DNA of 13,463 nucleotides from Streptomycetales bacterium (GTDB lineage: Bacteria > Actinomycetota > Actinomycetes > Prado026), in the NCBI GenBank assembly GCA_025361995.1, contig JANYIP010000019.1, positions 1 to 13,463 on the forward strand, read 5' to 3'. Shown here one piece after another: positions 1-5,894 of the stretch; position 1 is the stretch's first letter; the number at the start of each line of letters is the position of its first letter. The notes below the pieces were generated by a model, which saw nothing but the letters and a program-made list of their open reading frames with translations, was not told where the DNA came from and searched no databases. The translations under genes and the position numbers were made by a program.

Positions 1-1155
1 GCCTTGACCGCCTTCGCTGAGGCCCGGAACACAGGGCAGCTCACCGACGACCGCAACCAGACCGTCTCGGAGTTCGTGAACGACTGGCTGGCCAAGAAGA
101 TCGCGAACGGTCTGCGGCCGACCACGGCCAGGGGGTACCGCCAGCACATCGACACCTACATCGCACCGGTCATCGGCGCGCTACGGCTGCGCGATGTTCG
201 ACCCCCGCACATCGAGGAAGTCTTGACCTTCGCGGCCCGGCCCAGACAGAAAGGCAAAACGCCCGGACCTGCCACTGTGCGCCGGGTCCACGCCACGATG
301 CGGTCAGCGTTCGCCAGCGCCAAACGACAGCGGTACATCCCCTACAACCCCGCCATCGACGTCGACCTACCCAAGGCGGCCCGACCGACCGTGCGTCCGT
401 GGGAGGCCGCCGAGCTCGGCCAGTTCCTCGACTTCGCCGCCGGTGACCCGCTCGGCGCCCTGTACGAAGTCGCGGCGTTCACCGGGCTGCGCAGAGGCGA
501 ACTGCTTGGGCTGCGGTGGCAGGACATCGACATCGAACGTTCCCGGCTGACAGTCCGGCAGCAGATCGTCCAGCTCGGTCACGCCACGTTCGTCGGCCCG
601 GTCAAGACGGCCAGCGGCCAGGACCGCGTCGTCGACCTCGACCAGACAACCATCGGTGCACTGCTCAGCCATCGGCTACGCCAGGAGCAACAACGCGCCC
701 TGTGGGCCGAAGCCTGGTTCGACAGTGGTCACGTCTTCACCAAAGCCGACGGCACCACCCTGCACCCCGAGACCGTAACCAAACGCTTCCGCGAGCTGTC
801 TGACGCCGCAGGCCTGCGACCAGTTCGCCTCCACGACCTCCGCCACGGTCAAGCCAGCCTCATGCTCGCCGCCGGGGTCCCGATGGCCGTGGTCAGCAAG
901 CGCCTCGGGCACAGCTCGATCGCCATCACGTCCGATACCTACTCCCACCTCCTCGAAGGAGTGGGGCTCCAAGCAGCCACCGCGGCGGCCGCTCTAGTCC
1001 CCCGCAGCGACCGCCGAACCCAAAATGAACCCAGTTCGGCGGTTGAAGACGCCGGGCTGGGCAGTGTCTCGGACATAACCGCAGCTCAGAGGGTGGGCCG
1101 CCTGGGGATCGAACCCAGAACCCGCGGATTAAAAGTCCGCTGCTCTGCCGGTTGA
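1..1155 (+). CDS. tyrosine recombinase/integrase, 5' end outside window
   Basis: Site-specific recombinase of an integrative element, acting on att sites by strand exchange through a tyrosine. The frame is open from base 1. The first start-like codon is TTG at 4, but the arm-binding N-terminus usual in actinobacterial integrases is missing, so the true start is probably upstream. Counting from that TTG, the core-binding (SAM-like) domain spans about residues 21-125 and the catalytic domain about 130-320. The catalytic set is complete: R163 (GLRRGE), K201, H277-x-x-R280 (HDLRHG), H303 (LGH) and Y313 (DTYSHLL). About 70 further residues follow the tyrosine. The last 21 (RVGRL to SAG) are encoded by the antisense strand of the tRNA-Lys gene, and the stop TGA lies inside that tRNA. 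This places attachment in the tRNA 3' half and the element to the left. The family call is near certain; activity is inferred. Confidence 0.93.
   Translation, partial: ALTAFAEARNTGQLTDDRNQTVSEFVNDWLAKKIANGLRPTTARGYRQHIDTYIAPVIGALRLRDVRPPHIEEVLTFAARPRQKGKTPGPATVRRVHATMRSAFASAKRQRYIPYNPAIDVDLPKAARPTVRPWEAAELGQFLDFAAGDPLGALYEVAAFTGLRRGELLGLRWQDIDIERSRLTVRQQIVQLGHATFVGPVKTASGQDRVVDLDQTTIGALLSHRLRQEQQRALWAEAWFDSGHVFTKADGTTLHPETVTKRFRELSDAAGLRPVRLHDLRHGQASLMLAAGVPMAVVSKRLGHSSIAITSDTYSHLLEGVGLQAATAAAALVPRSDRRTQNEPSSAVEDAGLGSVSDITAAQRVGRLGIEPRTRGLKVRCSAG
1010..1043. repeat. 10-bp inverted repeat in the integrase 3' end
   Basis: ACCGCCGAAC (1010-1019) and its perfect reverse complement GTTCGGCGGT (1034-1043) flank a 14-nt spacer. 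Inside lie two direct copies of GAACCCA (1016-1022 and 1027-1033), 11 bp apart. The same heptamer recurs in the T-arm of the adjacent tRNA-Lys at 1111-1117. It falls in the weakly conserved tail after the integrase catalytic tyrosine. It could be a recombinase or accessory-protein binding site, or an RNA hairpin at the end of the int message; no T-tract follows. Confidence 0.55.
1094..1155. other. probable attachment-site junction of the integrative element
   Basis: The integrase frame and the 3' part of tRNA-Lys overlap here, which is the usual layout where integration reconstructs a tRNA 3' end. The exact core cannot be fixed because the second att copy must lie outside the window on the left. 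No further copy of the tRNA 3' end was seen within the window. Confidence 0.55.
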
Positions 1156-1166
1156 GCTAACGGCCC
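1094..1166 (-). tRNA. tRNA-Lys (anticodon TTT)
   Basis: A 73-nt cloverleaf reads on the minus strand. The acceptor 5' GGGCCGT (1166-1160) pairs with GCGGCCC (1101-1095), with a terminal T-G wobble, and the discriminator A is at 1094. The D-arm is GCTC/GAGC, the anticodon stem GCGGA/TCCGC closes the loop CTTTTAA (anticodon TTT, Lys), and the T-arm CTGGG-TTCGATC-CCCAG is canonical. The 3' CCA is not encoded: the bases after the discriminator are CCC. The 3' half overlaps the integrase reading frame in antisense, so this gene is the likely attB/attR of the element to the left. The tRNA is intact, so it is probably functional after integration. Confidence 0.95.
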
Positions 1167-1362
1167 GGGACGTGCGTACTTGCCTGCGGACAACCCCAGG
1201 CTGGCACATTGAGAGGCATCGTCCGGTTGGCTGCGGGTCAGTCTAGGACAGCGAGTGTGGCCGTGGAGGGCTCGACTGCGCTCTACGGGCGACCTCGGGG
1301 GAACCCGGGGCGTGGTTCAGCCGCGAGGTTGGTCTTGAGCTGGGTTAGGCGGTTGCTCGGTG

Positions 1363-2827
1363 TCATGCCGGCGGCGAGATCGAGTGTGTCGGATCGCCGT
1401 CGAGGTGTTGGTGCCAGACGTGGCGGGCCCAGGCGTTCTCGGCAATGGCGGCGAGCAGGACGGTCACGGTCTGGTTGTGGCTGCCCCAGGCGGGGAGTCG
1501 TTGGCCGTAGAACGCGCGCTCGAGGGTGGCGTTGAGGGACTCGGTGTCCGCGCGCATCGAGTAGATCCGCCGATGTTCGCCACTGCAGGGCAGGAGGCGT
1601 AGGTATTCGGCGCGGTGGAACCGGGCCGGGGTGTCTGTGGTGACCGGGTTCAGCGGTTCCCACCAGGTGTGAGGCCCGGCTGCCGCACATGGGAGCTGGT
1701 AGCGGCCGTAGTACTGATAGCTGACGCTGCCGTCCTTGTTGGTGGTGGTGTCGCGTTTGGTCTGCCCACGGATGACTTCAGCGAGGTGGGGGGTTCCGTC
1801 GACGGTGATGACCTGTTCGAACAAGGTCCCGGCGGCCCACAGGTCGTGGCCGCCGCAGACGGCCTCACGCGCAGTGCGGCGCGCGTTTCGGGGAAGCCGT
1901 TGAGCAGCGAACGAGTTCTTGCCGATGGGGATGCCGCCGTGTTTGGCGTCTTTGTGTCGCGGTGGGGCGATGACCCCTCGTCCGGTGCCGGCTTGGACCT
2001 GGCGGATGTGTTTGCCTCGCCAGGCCCCGTCGGCGACGAACGCGTGCACCCCGGCGTTGCGGCTGGCGATCACAGGCGAGGTCGGCGAACACCTGCCCCT
2101 CGCCGCCGGGGGTTCCGGTGGGGATGTGCGCGATGCCGAGGATGACCCGGTGGTTGGCCAGCGGGGACCGGATCGAGGCGATGGCGTACTTCGAACCCCA
2201 CACCATCGCGTCACGGCCACTTTCGGCGTGCAGCGAGCGAGCCGTGTCCTGGCGCACCGGCCGGACCTCACCGGTTCGTTTGTTGACTCGTTCGGTGAGC
2301 TCGGTGCGCTGGGGCGAGGAGAAGACCTTTCCGTCGATCGCCACCACATGATCGCGGCCGAACGCCGTCACCGGGCGGGCGTCGTCGGGATCGGCTAGCC
2401 CAACCTCCACCGCGCGCTCGGCGGCCAAGGTCCGCTGAGCGGCAAGCAGTGCCGCGAGGGCGTCAGGTGTGATCCGTCGGGTCTTGAAGTAGTGGAAATG
2501 GTCCCGAGTCGGGCCCCGCGCGGGCAGCCCGGACACCGCCGCGCGTCCCAGTACCTGGCGCGCCTCGGCGAGTACGGCCTGCCAGGTTAGGGGGTCGGCC
2601 AGGGCCCGCTCGACGGCCGACGCCGACCCGAACACGCGCACCGCGACACCGAAGACCACCAAAGCCCAGTCCGGGAACAGCGCCGGCCTGCCCCCGATCC
2701 GGTGGTCCCGGGTGTTCAGCCGGGTGACCTCGGCCGCCAACCAGTACACGTGCGGGTCGGCGGCGATCGCCCGCAGGTGCGCCACATGACCGCGAGCGGT
2801 CGCATGCCGTTCCCGGTGGGACTGCAC
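1363..2827 (-). pseudogene. DDE transposase, frameshifted
   Basis: Cut-and-paste type transposase remnant of an actinobacterial DDE family. The first part reads from GTG at 2827 and includes VVAIDGKVF (first catalytic Asp) and a conserved stretch ending GGEGQVFADL. The second part continues in another frame from about VIASRNAG through FVADGAWRG (second Asp), a CGGHDLWAAG block and DTESLNATLE (candidate catalytic Glu), to the TGA at 1363-1365. The two frames join near 2070-2085. Skipping one base there restores a protein of about 487 residues, so one base was inserted (or two deleted). The junction shows no slippery heptamer, so programmed shifting is unlikely; decay or a sequence error fits better. 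I found no convincing terminal inverted repeats in the flanks and therefore give no IS ends. The antisense strand carries open frames that are only shadows. Confidence 0.8.
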
Positions 2828-2844
2828 ACGTCCATCCCCCGTCC

Positions 2845-2866
2845 AGCCGCTCCCGCGAGTGCGGCT
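2845..2866 (-). terminator. possible hairpin downstream of the recombinase-like gene
   Basis: On the minus strand AGCCG and CGGCT pair around an inner CTC/GAG stem with loop GCGG, about 45 nt after the stop of the 2910-3860 gene and 18 nt before the transposase start. No U-tract follows, so it may be a weak terminator or chance in GC-rich DNA. Confidence 0.25.
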
Positions 2867-2909
2867 CGATCGGGGGGACGAGGAAGCCGTGTGCGCTCTC
2901 GCGGTCGGT

Positions 2910-3860
2910 CTAGACGTGGCGCACCGGCCCGGGATCGCCGGCTACGTGCTCGAACACGTGGCCCCACCGCTCCTGCCAGCCGGCGTCCACCATCTGAGCA
3001 GCGCTGTCCAGGGACGCCCGGCCCAACAGTTCGGCGACGCTCTCAATTCGACCGGTCCGGGCGTACACCCGATTCGCCGCGAAAGCCAGCAACGACCTCG
3101 AGCGGACACCCGAGCGTCGTACGCCGGCCACATCCATTGCAGCTAACAGGCTCGAAGAGACCACCGGAGCCAGCGAGGAGGGGCGATACCGCTCACCGGG
3201 CCGAGGCAACGCCAACGGCCGCAACAAAGGATCGCAGCCCCACGCGACCTGCCTGTCTGAGCTGTCCCGCGCCACGCGCGCGCCCACCACCCGCATCCCG
3301 TGCTCGTCCAAAGGGGCGACCCGTGCCCGAATACCCGTACTACCAGGCAACCGCAACGCTGAGCCGATGAAGTCCCCGACTGTTAGACCTGCGTTCTCAC
3401 CAGCGCTGGCACCCGCCAAAGCCGCCTCGACCATCACCGGCCACAGCGTGTGCCCACCCGGGCTCCCGACCACACTACGCACAAGATCCACTTCCGGAGG
3501 GGACAATGGCTCCAACCTGCGCGCCGCCGCAGCAGCGAAAGACGGGCCCGACATCCCAAGCAGTGACCTCGGCACTTGCTCGACCGGAAGCGCTCTTACG
3601 AAGCCGACCACCACACCCCACCGCAACCTCGACGCCTGAAGACTCGGCGCCTCCCCCGCCCGCGAACCACCCAACGGCGCCACGACGAACCGCCGACAAA
3701 CCGCTGGATCCAGGTCACCCAGGCTGTGCACGCCCTGTGCAGCCGCAAAGGCAACGAACCTGGTCAGAGTCCGGCAGTACCCGAGCCGTGTGCTTTCAGT
3801 TAGCTTTGCCCACCGCTGGCAGGCCAGTCGGGCAGCGTCACACAGATCGAGATTGCCCAT
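2910..3860 (-). CDS. degenerate tyrosine-recombinase-like protein
   Basis: A 316-residue protein with the outline of a phage-type integrase. An N-terminal SAM-like domain lies at about 12-110 (STRLGYCRTLTRFVAFAAAQGV), followed by a C-terminal domain at about 118-295. The box I equivalent (145-164, EAALAGASAGENAGLTVGDF) has no arginine where GLR is expected. The beta-hairpin equivalent is GSTGIRARVAPL (173-184). The box II equivalent is RSRSLLAFAANRVYARTGRIESVAELLGRASL. The HxxR motif is absent, LGH has become LGR, and no tyrosine sits at the nucleophile position. The fold assignment rests on spacing and pattern and is only moderately secure. If right, the protein binds DNA but does not cut it. 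The frame is intact with high GC3, so it is maintained or recently lost. ATG at 3860 has TAGGAT 6 nt upstream, suggesting a leaderless transcript. It is divergent from the small HTH gene at 3937. Confidence 0.6.
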   Translation of the reverse strand: MGNLDLCDAARLACQRWAKLTESTRLGYCRTLTRFVAFAAAQGVHSLGDLDPAVCRRFVVAPLGGSRAGEAPSLQASRLRWGVVVGFVRALPVEQVPRSLLGMSGPSFAAAAARRLEPLSPPEVDLVRSVVGSPGGHTLWPVMVEAALAGASAGENAGLTVGDFIGSALRLPGSTGIRARVAPLDEHGMRVVGARVARDSSDRQVAWGCDPLLRPLALPRPGERYRPSSLAPVVSSSLLAAMDVAGVRRSGVRSRSLLAFAANRVYARTGRIESVAELLGRASLDSAAQMVDAGWQERWGHVFEHVAGDPGPVRHV

Positions 3861-3890
3861 CCCCTAATCCTACATATTTAGGATGACGGG
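3861..3890. promoter_or_regulatory. divergent promoter/operator with inverted TAGGAT -10 boxes
   Basis: ATCCTA (3867-3872) and TAGGAT (3879-3884) form a perfect 6-bp inverted repeat around the AT-rich spacer CATATT, the most AT-rich spot in this region. Read on the minus strand, TAGGAT is followed by 6 nt (TAGGGG) and then the ATG at 3860. This is the spacing of an actinobacterial leaderless promoter. Read on the plus strand, TAGGAT would start transcription near 3891, upstream of the HTH gene. The repeat could also be an operator for that HTH protein. Confidence 0.5.
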
Positions 3891-3936
3891 TGATGTGATG
3901 AGGCTCTGCATCCGATGGGCCAGTAGGGTCTGGGAC

Positions 3937-4209
3937 ATGGGCCGGCTCGTCGACGTAGATCAACTTGTCGACGCGAACGAAGTGGCACGGCTGCTTGGGC
4001 TAGGGCACCCGAACACGGTCCATCAGTATCAGCGGCTCTACGCAGATATGCCGAAGCCGGTCGTCGATCGAGGACCGAACCGAGTGCGTCTCTGGCTGCG
4101 GCCAGAGATCGAGGAGTGGAGCCGCGGCCGGGCGCGCTCTAGGCGGCCCGAACGCGGCGCTTCGAGCTCTGAGCCTGCCGAACGCGGCCAGGGGTTCGAG
4201 TCCCCTTAG
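3937..4209 (+). CDS. small helix-turn-helix protein, excisionase/AlpA-like
   Basis: A 90-residue DNA-binding protein. Residues 9-32 (QLVDANEVARLLGLGHPNTVHQYQ) form a MerR/AlpA-type helix-turn-helix. It is followed by a wing and helix with VVDRGPNRVRLWLRPEIEEW, the layout of excisionase-like regulators that select or load at att sites. A basic tail follows, and the last residues GQGFESP are encoded by a tRNA T-arm-like sequence. ATG 3937 is chosen because homologous sequence begins just after it; the frame is open back to 3883 with other candidate starts (GTG 3895, ATG 3898). The gene is divergent from the recombinase-like gene and shares its operator-like repeat, so it may regulate that gene. 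It ends in TAG directly followed in frame by the next fragment. Excisionase versus plain repressor cannot be decided from sequence. Confidence 0.6.
   Translation: MGRLVDVDQLVDANEVARLLGLGHPNTVHQYQRLYADMPKPVVDRGPNRVRLWLRPEIEEWSRGRARSRRPERGASSSEPAERGQGFESP
4148..4188. repeat. 11-bp direct repeats beside the T-arm-like hairpin
   Basis: CCGAACGCGGC occurs at 4148-4158 and 4178-4188, with a 30-bp period, ending 2 bp before the T-arm-like palindrome at 4190. The position suggests arm-type protein binding sites, but the motif also encodes a repeated P-E-R-G-like peptide and may be simple duplication. Confidence 0.4.
4190..4206 (+). other. tRNA T-arm-like sequence, possible att remnant
   Basis: AGGGG-TTCGAGT-CCCCT is a complete 5-bp T-stem with a canonical 7-nt T-loop, as found for example in bacterial tRNA-Ala 3' ends. 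No D-arm, anticodon arm or acceptor 5' strand lies upstream, so this is not a tRNA gene. The next bases (TTAG, then GTGGAGCT) do not give a tRNA acceptor end. An isolated T-arm at a junction between two mobile-element fragments is what a leftover attachment site would look like. The assignment is inferential. Confidence 0.45.
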
Positions 4210-4536
4210 GTGGAGCTGAGGGGGCACCTGTCGATCCCCGTCCACAGGGTAGCGATCGCGGTAGTGAAGAAACTGCTGGACGCATTCCAGGCTTCTGACC
4301 AGCCAGAACGTCCCGCGAAGCGGCAGATCCAGCGGTCGACGGTGTCCCGCTGGCTCGGCCTGCGCGGTGTGGTTCTTCGTCGACAGGGCCTGTCGGACGC
4401 GCAGGTCGCCGAAGCCTTCCGGCTGTATGTCGTGGGCTAGTCACTGGAGAAGTCAGGCAACCGCCTCTCCTGCGACGACGAGACCGTACGGGGCAGCCTT
4501 CGTGCGAGCCGGAGTCCCCCGACGGGCTCCGCATGA
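4210..4536 (+). pseudogene. recombinase-associated HTH protein, broken by in-frame TAG
   Basis: Resembles a common actinobacterial accessory protein of recombinase loci with two consecutive HTH repeats. The first part gives VVKKLLDAFQAS, then a basic segment, STVSRWLGLRGVVLRRQGLSDAQVAEAFRLYVVG, then TAG at 4438-4440, then SLEKSGNRLSCDDETVRGSLRAS to a TGA at 4534-4536. Family members usually read LY-x-x-GWSL at the stop position, so TGG to TAG is the likely lesion. About 25 residues expected between the basic segment and TVSRWL also seem to be missing, a second sign of decay. The frame opens with GTG right after the TAG that ends the preceding gene. Family recognition is from memory of the pattern, without a search. 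Confidence 0.55.
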
Positions 4537-4575
4537 GCGGGCGTGAGGCCCAAATGGAAGAACGCCCCTCGCGAA

Positions 4576-4604
4576 TTGGCCAGACATCGGCTCCGGTCTA
4601 ACCT
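4576..4604 (+). promoter_or_regulatory. candidate promoter of the 58-residue small protein
   Basis: TTGGCC (4576-4581) and TAACCT (4599-4604) are spaced by exactly 17 bp, matching the actinobacterial housekeeping pattern with a TAnnnT -10. Transcription would begin near 4611 and give a leader of about 50 nt before the GTG at 4663. Confidence 0.4.
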
Positions 4605-4662
4605 CGCCCGCAAGGTTCCCGAGTGACTAGCTCGGCGTCTCGCCCTAGGAGAGAAGGCCGCC

Positions 4663-4839
4663 GTGACCGACCTAACGCCGCATCAGGTACGCGTGCCCGA
4701 CCGGGATGACATCGGCCAGGTGATCCAAGCGGGCAAGAACTTGGGGACTAACCCCGCGATCTACTGCTACGTGATCTACTTTGAGGAGACAGGCGAGTGC
4801 TGTTTCTACGACAGCCGCCGAGTGACTCGCGTCGACTGA
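4663..4839 (+). CDS. small hypothetical protein, 58 aa
   Basis: Starts at GTG 4663 behind a strong purine-rich site (AGGAGAGAAGG, 4647-4657) at 5-nt spacing and ends with TGA at 4837-4839. The protein has an N-terminal MTDLTPHQVRVPDRDDIGQV, then an aromatic and cysteine-containing core (AIYCYVIYF, ECCFYDSRRV) and an acidic character overall. No signal peptide or membrane helix is obvious. Three cysteines (residues 35, 46 and 47) and alternating hydrophobic residues suggest a small beta-rich fold, possibly metal-binding, but I do not recognise the family. It is shorter than common gene-calling cutoffs, yet the RBS, the upstream promoter-like boxes and clean codon usage support a real gene. It lies between the mobile-element remnants and the chromosomal genes. 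Confidence 0.6.
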   Translation: MTDLTPHQVRVPDRDDIGQVIQAGKNLGTNPAIYCYVIYFEETGECCFYDSRRVTRVD

Positions 4840-4986
4840 CTGGGATCAGCCCGGCCCACGGAGCAACGCTCGCCAACCGACGTTGTTGGTGGCGACCACC
4901 ACAGTGAGACCTGACCCGAAGCGTCGACCCGAACTCCCTGAAGCGCGCCGGCGCGGACGTCACGGAAGCCGCCGCGCCCGCAGGAG

Positions 4987-5262
4987 ATGCCCTGGCTGCA
5001 GCTGCGCACCGGAGTGAGGGGACAGTTCCCCGCGCAGGCGGCAGCCACCGGAGACGTACTCCTGTCGGCTCCTCGGCCGATCGGTTCCGGCATCCCTGGT
5101 GGCGCCGGCGCGGCCCAGCACGACGTGGTGGGCGACGACCAGCAGATCGCGTTCAGCACCGGCGACGTGACACCCGCGCCAGGCGAGGCGCACGTCTACC
5201 GCGTGACCGCGAGCCAGCAAGGTCAGGTGTTCGGCGGGTACACGGTTGTGCTGCCGGGCTAG
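4987..5262 (+). CDS. hypothetical ORF, possible 3' remnant of a secreted protein
   Basis: A 91-residue frame from ATG 4987 to TAG 5260-5262 with strong G/C third-position bias, so the frame looks genuinely coded. The end (AFSTGDVTPAPGEAHVYRVTASQQGQVFGGYTVVLPG) has the feel of an extracellular beta-rich domain. The only RBS-like sequence (AGGAG) abuts the ATG without spacing. A stop at 4939-4941 closes the frame upstream. Another frame just upstream (about 4915-5030) also shows high GC3, which hints at a frameshifted or truncated older gene. It converges on the secreted protein gene with only 12 bp between stops. Function unknown. Confidence 0.4.
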   Translation: MPWLQLRTGVRGQFPAQAAATGDVLLSAPRPIGSGIPGGAGAAQHDVVGDDQQIAFSTGDVTPAPGEAHVYRVTASQQGQVFGGYTVVLPG

Positions 5263-5274
5263 GGCCGGCGGGTG

Positions 5275-5766
5275 CTACTTCACCAGCTGACACAGGTTGA
5301 CGACGGTCGTGGTCGGGCTCAGGTCGTACGGCACACCGTCGAGCAGGTTGATGGTGAACCTGCCGGTGATGAGGTCGAGCCGGGCCTTGTGGCCTGGCCG
5401 GGGCGCGACCTGGATCAGCCAACGACCTCGTGCATAGATCTTGGCGGTGGACAGGTCGATGACACCAGGTCCCGGGGTAACCCGGAAGATGTGCTTGCCG
5501 GTACGCAGGTTCGTCACGACGACGTCGGAATACCCGTGGGAGTAGATGTTTCCGTCCGGCAGCGGAGTGGACGTCGTGTCGTTGATCCCCGTGAGCTTGA
5601 CCGCAAAGGGGCAGGCAGCTCCGGCCGCGAAGGTCAAGGTGTAGGGCGTTCCGGCATGCCGCGCTGCAGGTGCGGGCGGGGCGGCGAGCGCACTCGTCGC
5701 GGTCACCGAGCTCAGCGCCATAGCCAGGATCGGGAGCAGTGCGATAACGGCCAGTCGTCGTGTCAT
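5275..5766 (-). CDS. secreted hypothetical protein
   Basis: A 163-residue protein exported by the Sec route. The N-terminus MTRRLAVIALLPILAMALSSVTATSALA is a classical signal peptide with cleavage probable after ALA-AP. The mature part is a small beta-rich domain with two cysteines (in GAACPFAVKL and VNLCQLVK), probably a disulfide, and motifs such as GTPYTLTFAAGAACPFAVKLTG and VVVTNLRTGKHIFRVTPGPG. I do not know a functional name for this family. ATG 5766 is preferred over an upstream ATG at 5799 because GAGGGG lies at good RBS spacing and the signal peptide starts immediately. It is divergent from the ABC operon, with 128 bp between the starts. Confidence 0.85.
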   Translation of the reverse strand: MTRRLAVIALLPILAMALSSVTATSALAAPPAPAARHAGTPYTLTFAAGAACPFAVKLTGINDTTSTPLPDGNIYSHGYSDVVVTNLRTGKHIFRVTPGPGVIDLSTAKIYARGRWLIQVAPRPGHKARLDLITGRFTINLLDGVPYDLSPTTTVVNLCQLVK

Positions 5767-5894
5767 GACATCCCCTCGTCGACGGTATGGCGCCATCAAA
5801 GACCCGCTGACCTCCCTACGTCTAGAGGGAAGCCGATCTTGGTGGCGACCTAGACTCCGGTGACCGGCTCGGCAAGGCAGGCGGAGGAGCGCGC
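5767..5894. promoter_or_regulatory. divergent promoter region, secreted protein / ABC operon
   Basis: This 128-bp gap must drive both neighbours. Toward the plus-strand ABC operon, TAGACT (5851-5856) fits a TAnnnT -10 box and lies 38 nt before the GTG. Toward the minus strand, a TACCGT on the complement of about 5780-5785 is a weak -10 candidate just upstream of the RBS. No good -35 boxes are visible for either. An imperfect repeat TCCCT/AGGGA (5813-5830) lies between them. Confidence 0.3.

Noticed and set aside
1293..1310. Hairpin CCTCGGG-GGAA-CCCGGGG on the plus strand as a terminator
   Set aside because: Stem of 7 pairs with a GNRA-type loop, but no T-tract and no clear upstream plus-strand gene ending here except int, about 140 bp away.
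1167..2909. Terminal inverted repeats bounding the transposase as an IS
   Set aside because: Comparing both flanks by eye gave no convincing inverted match or target duplication.
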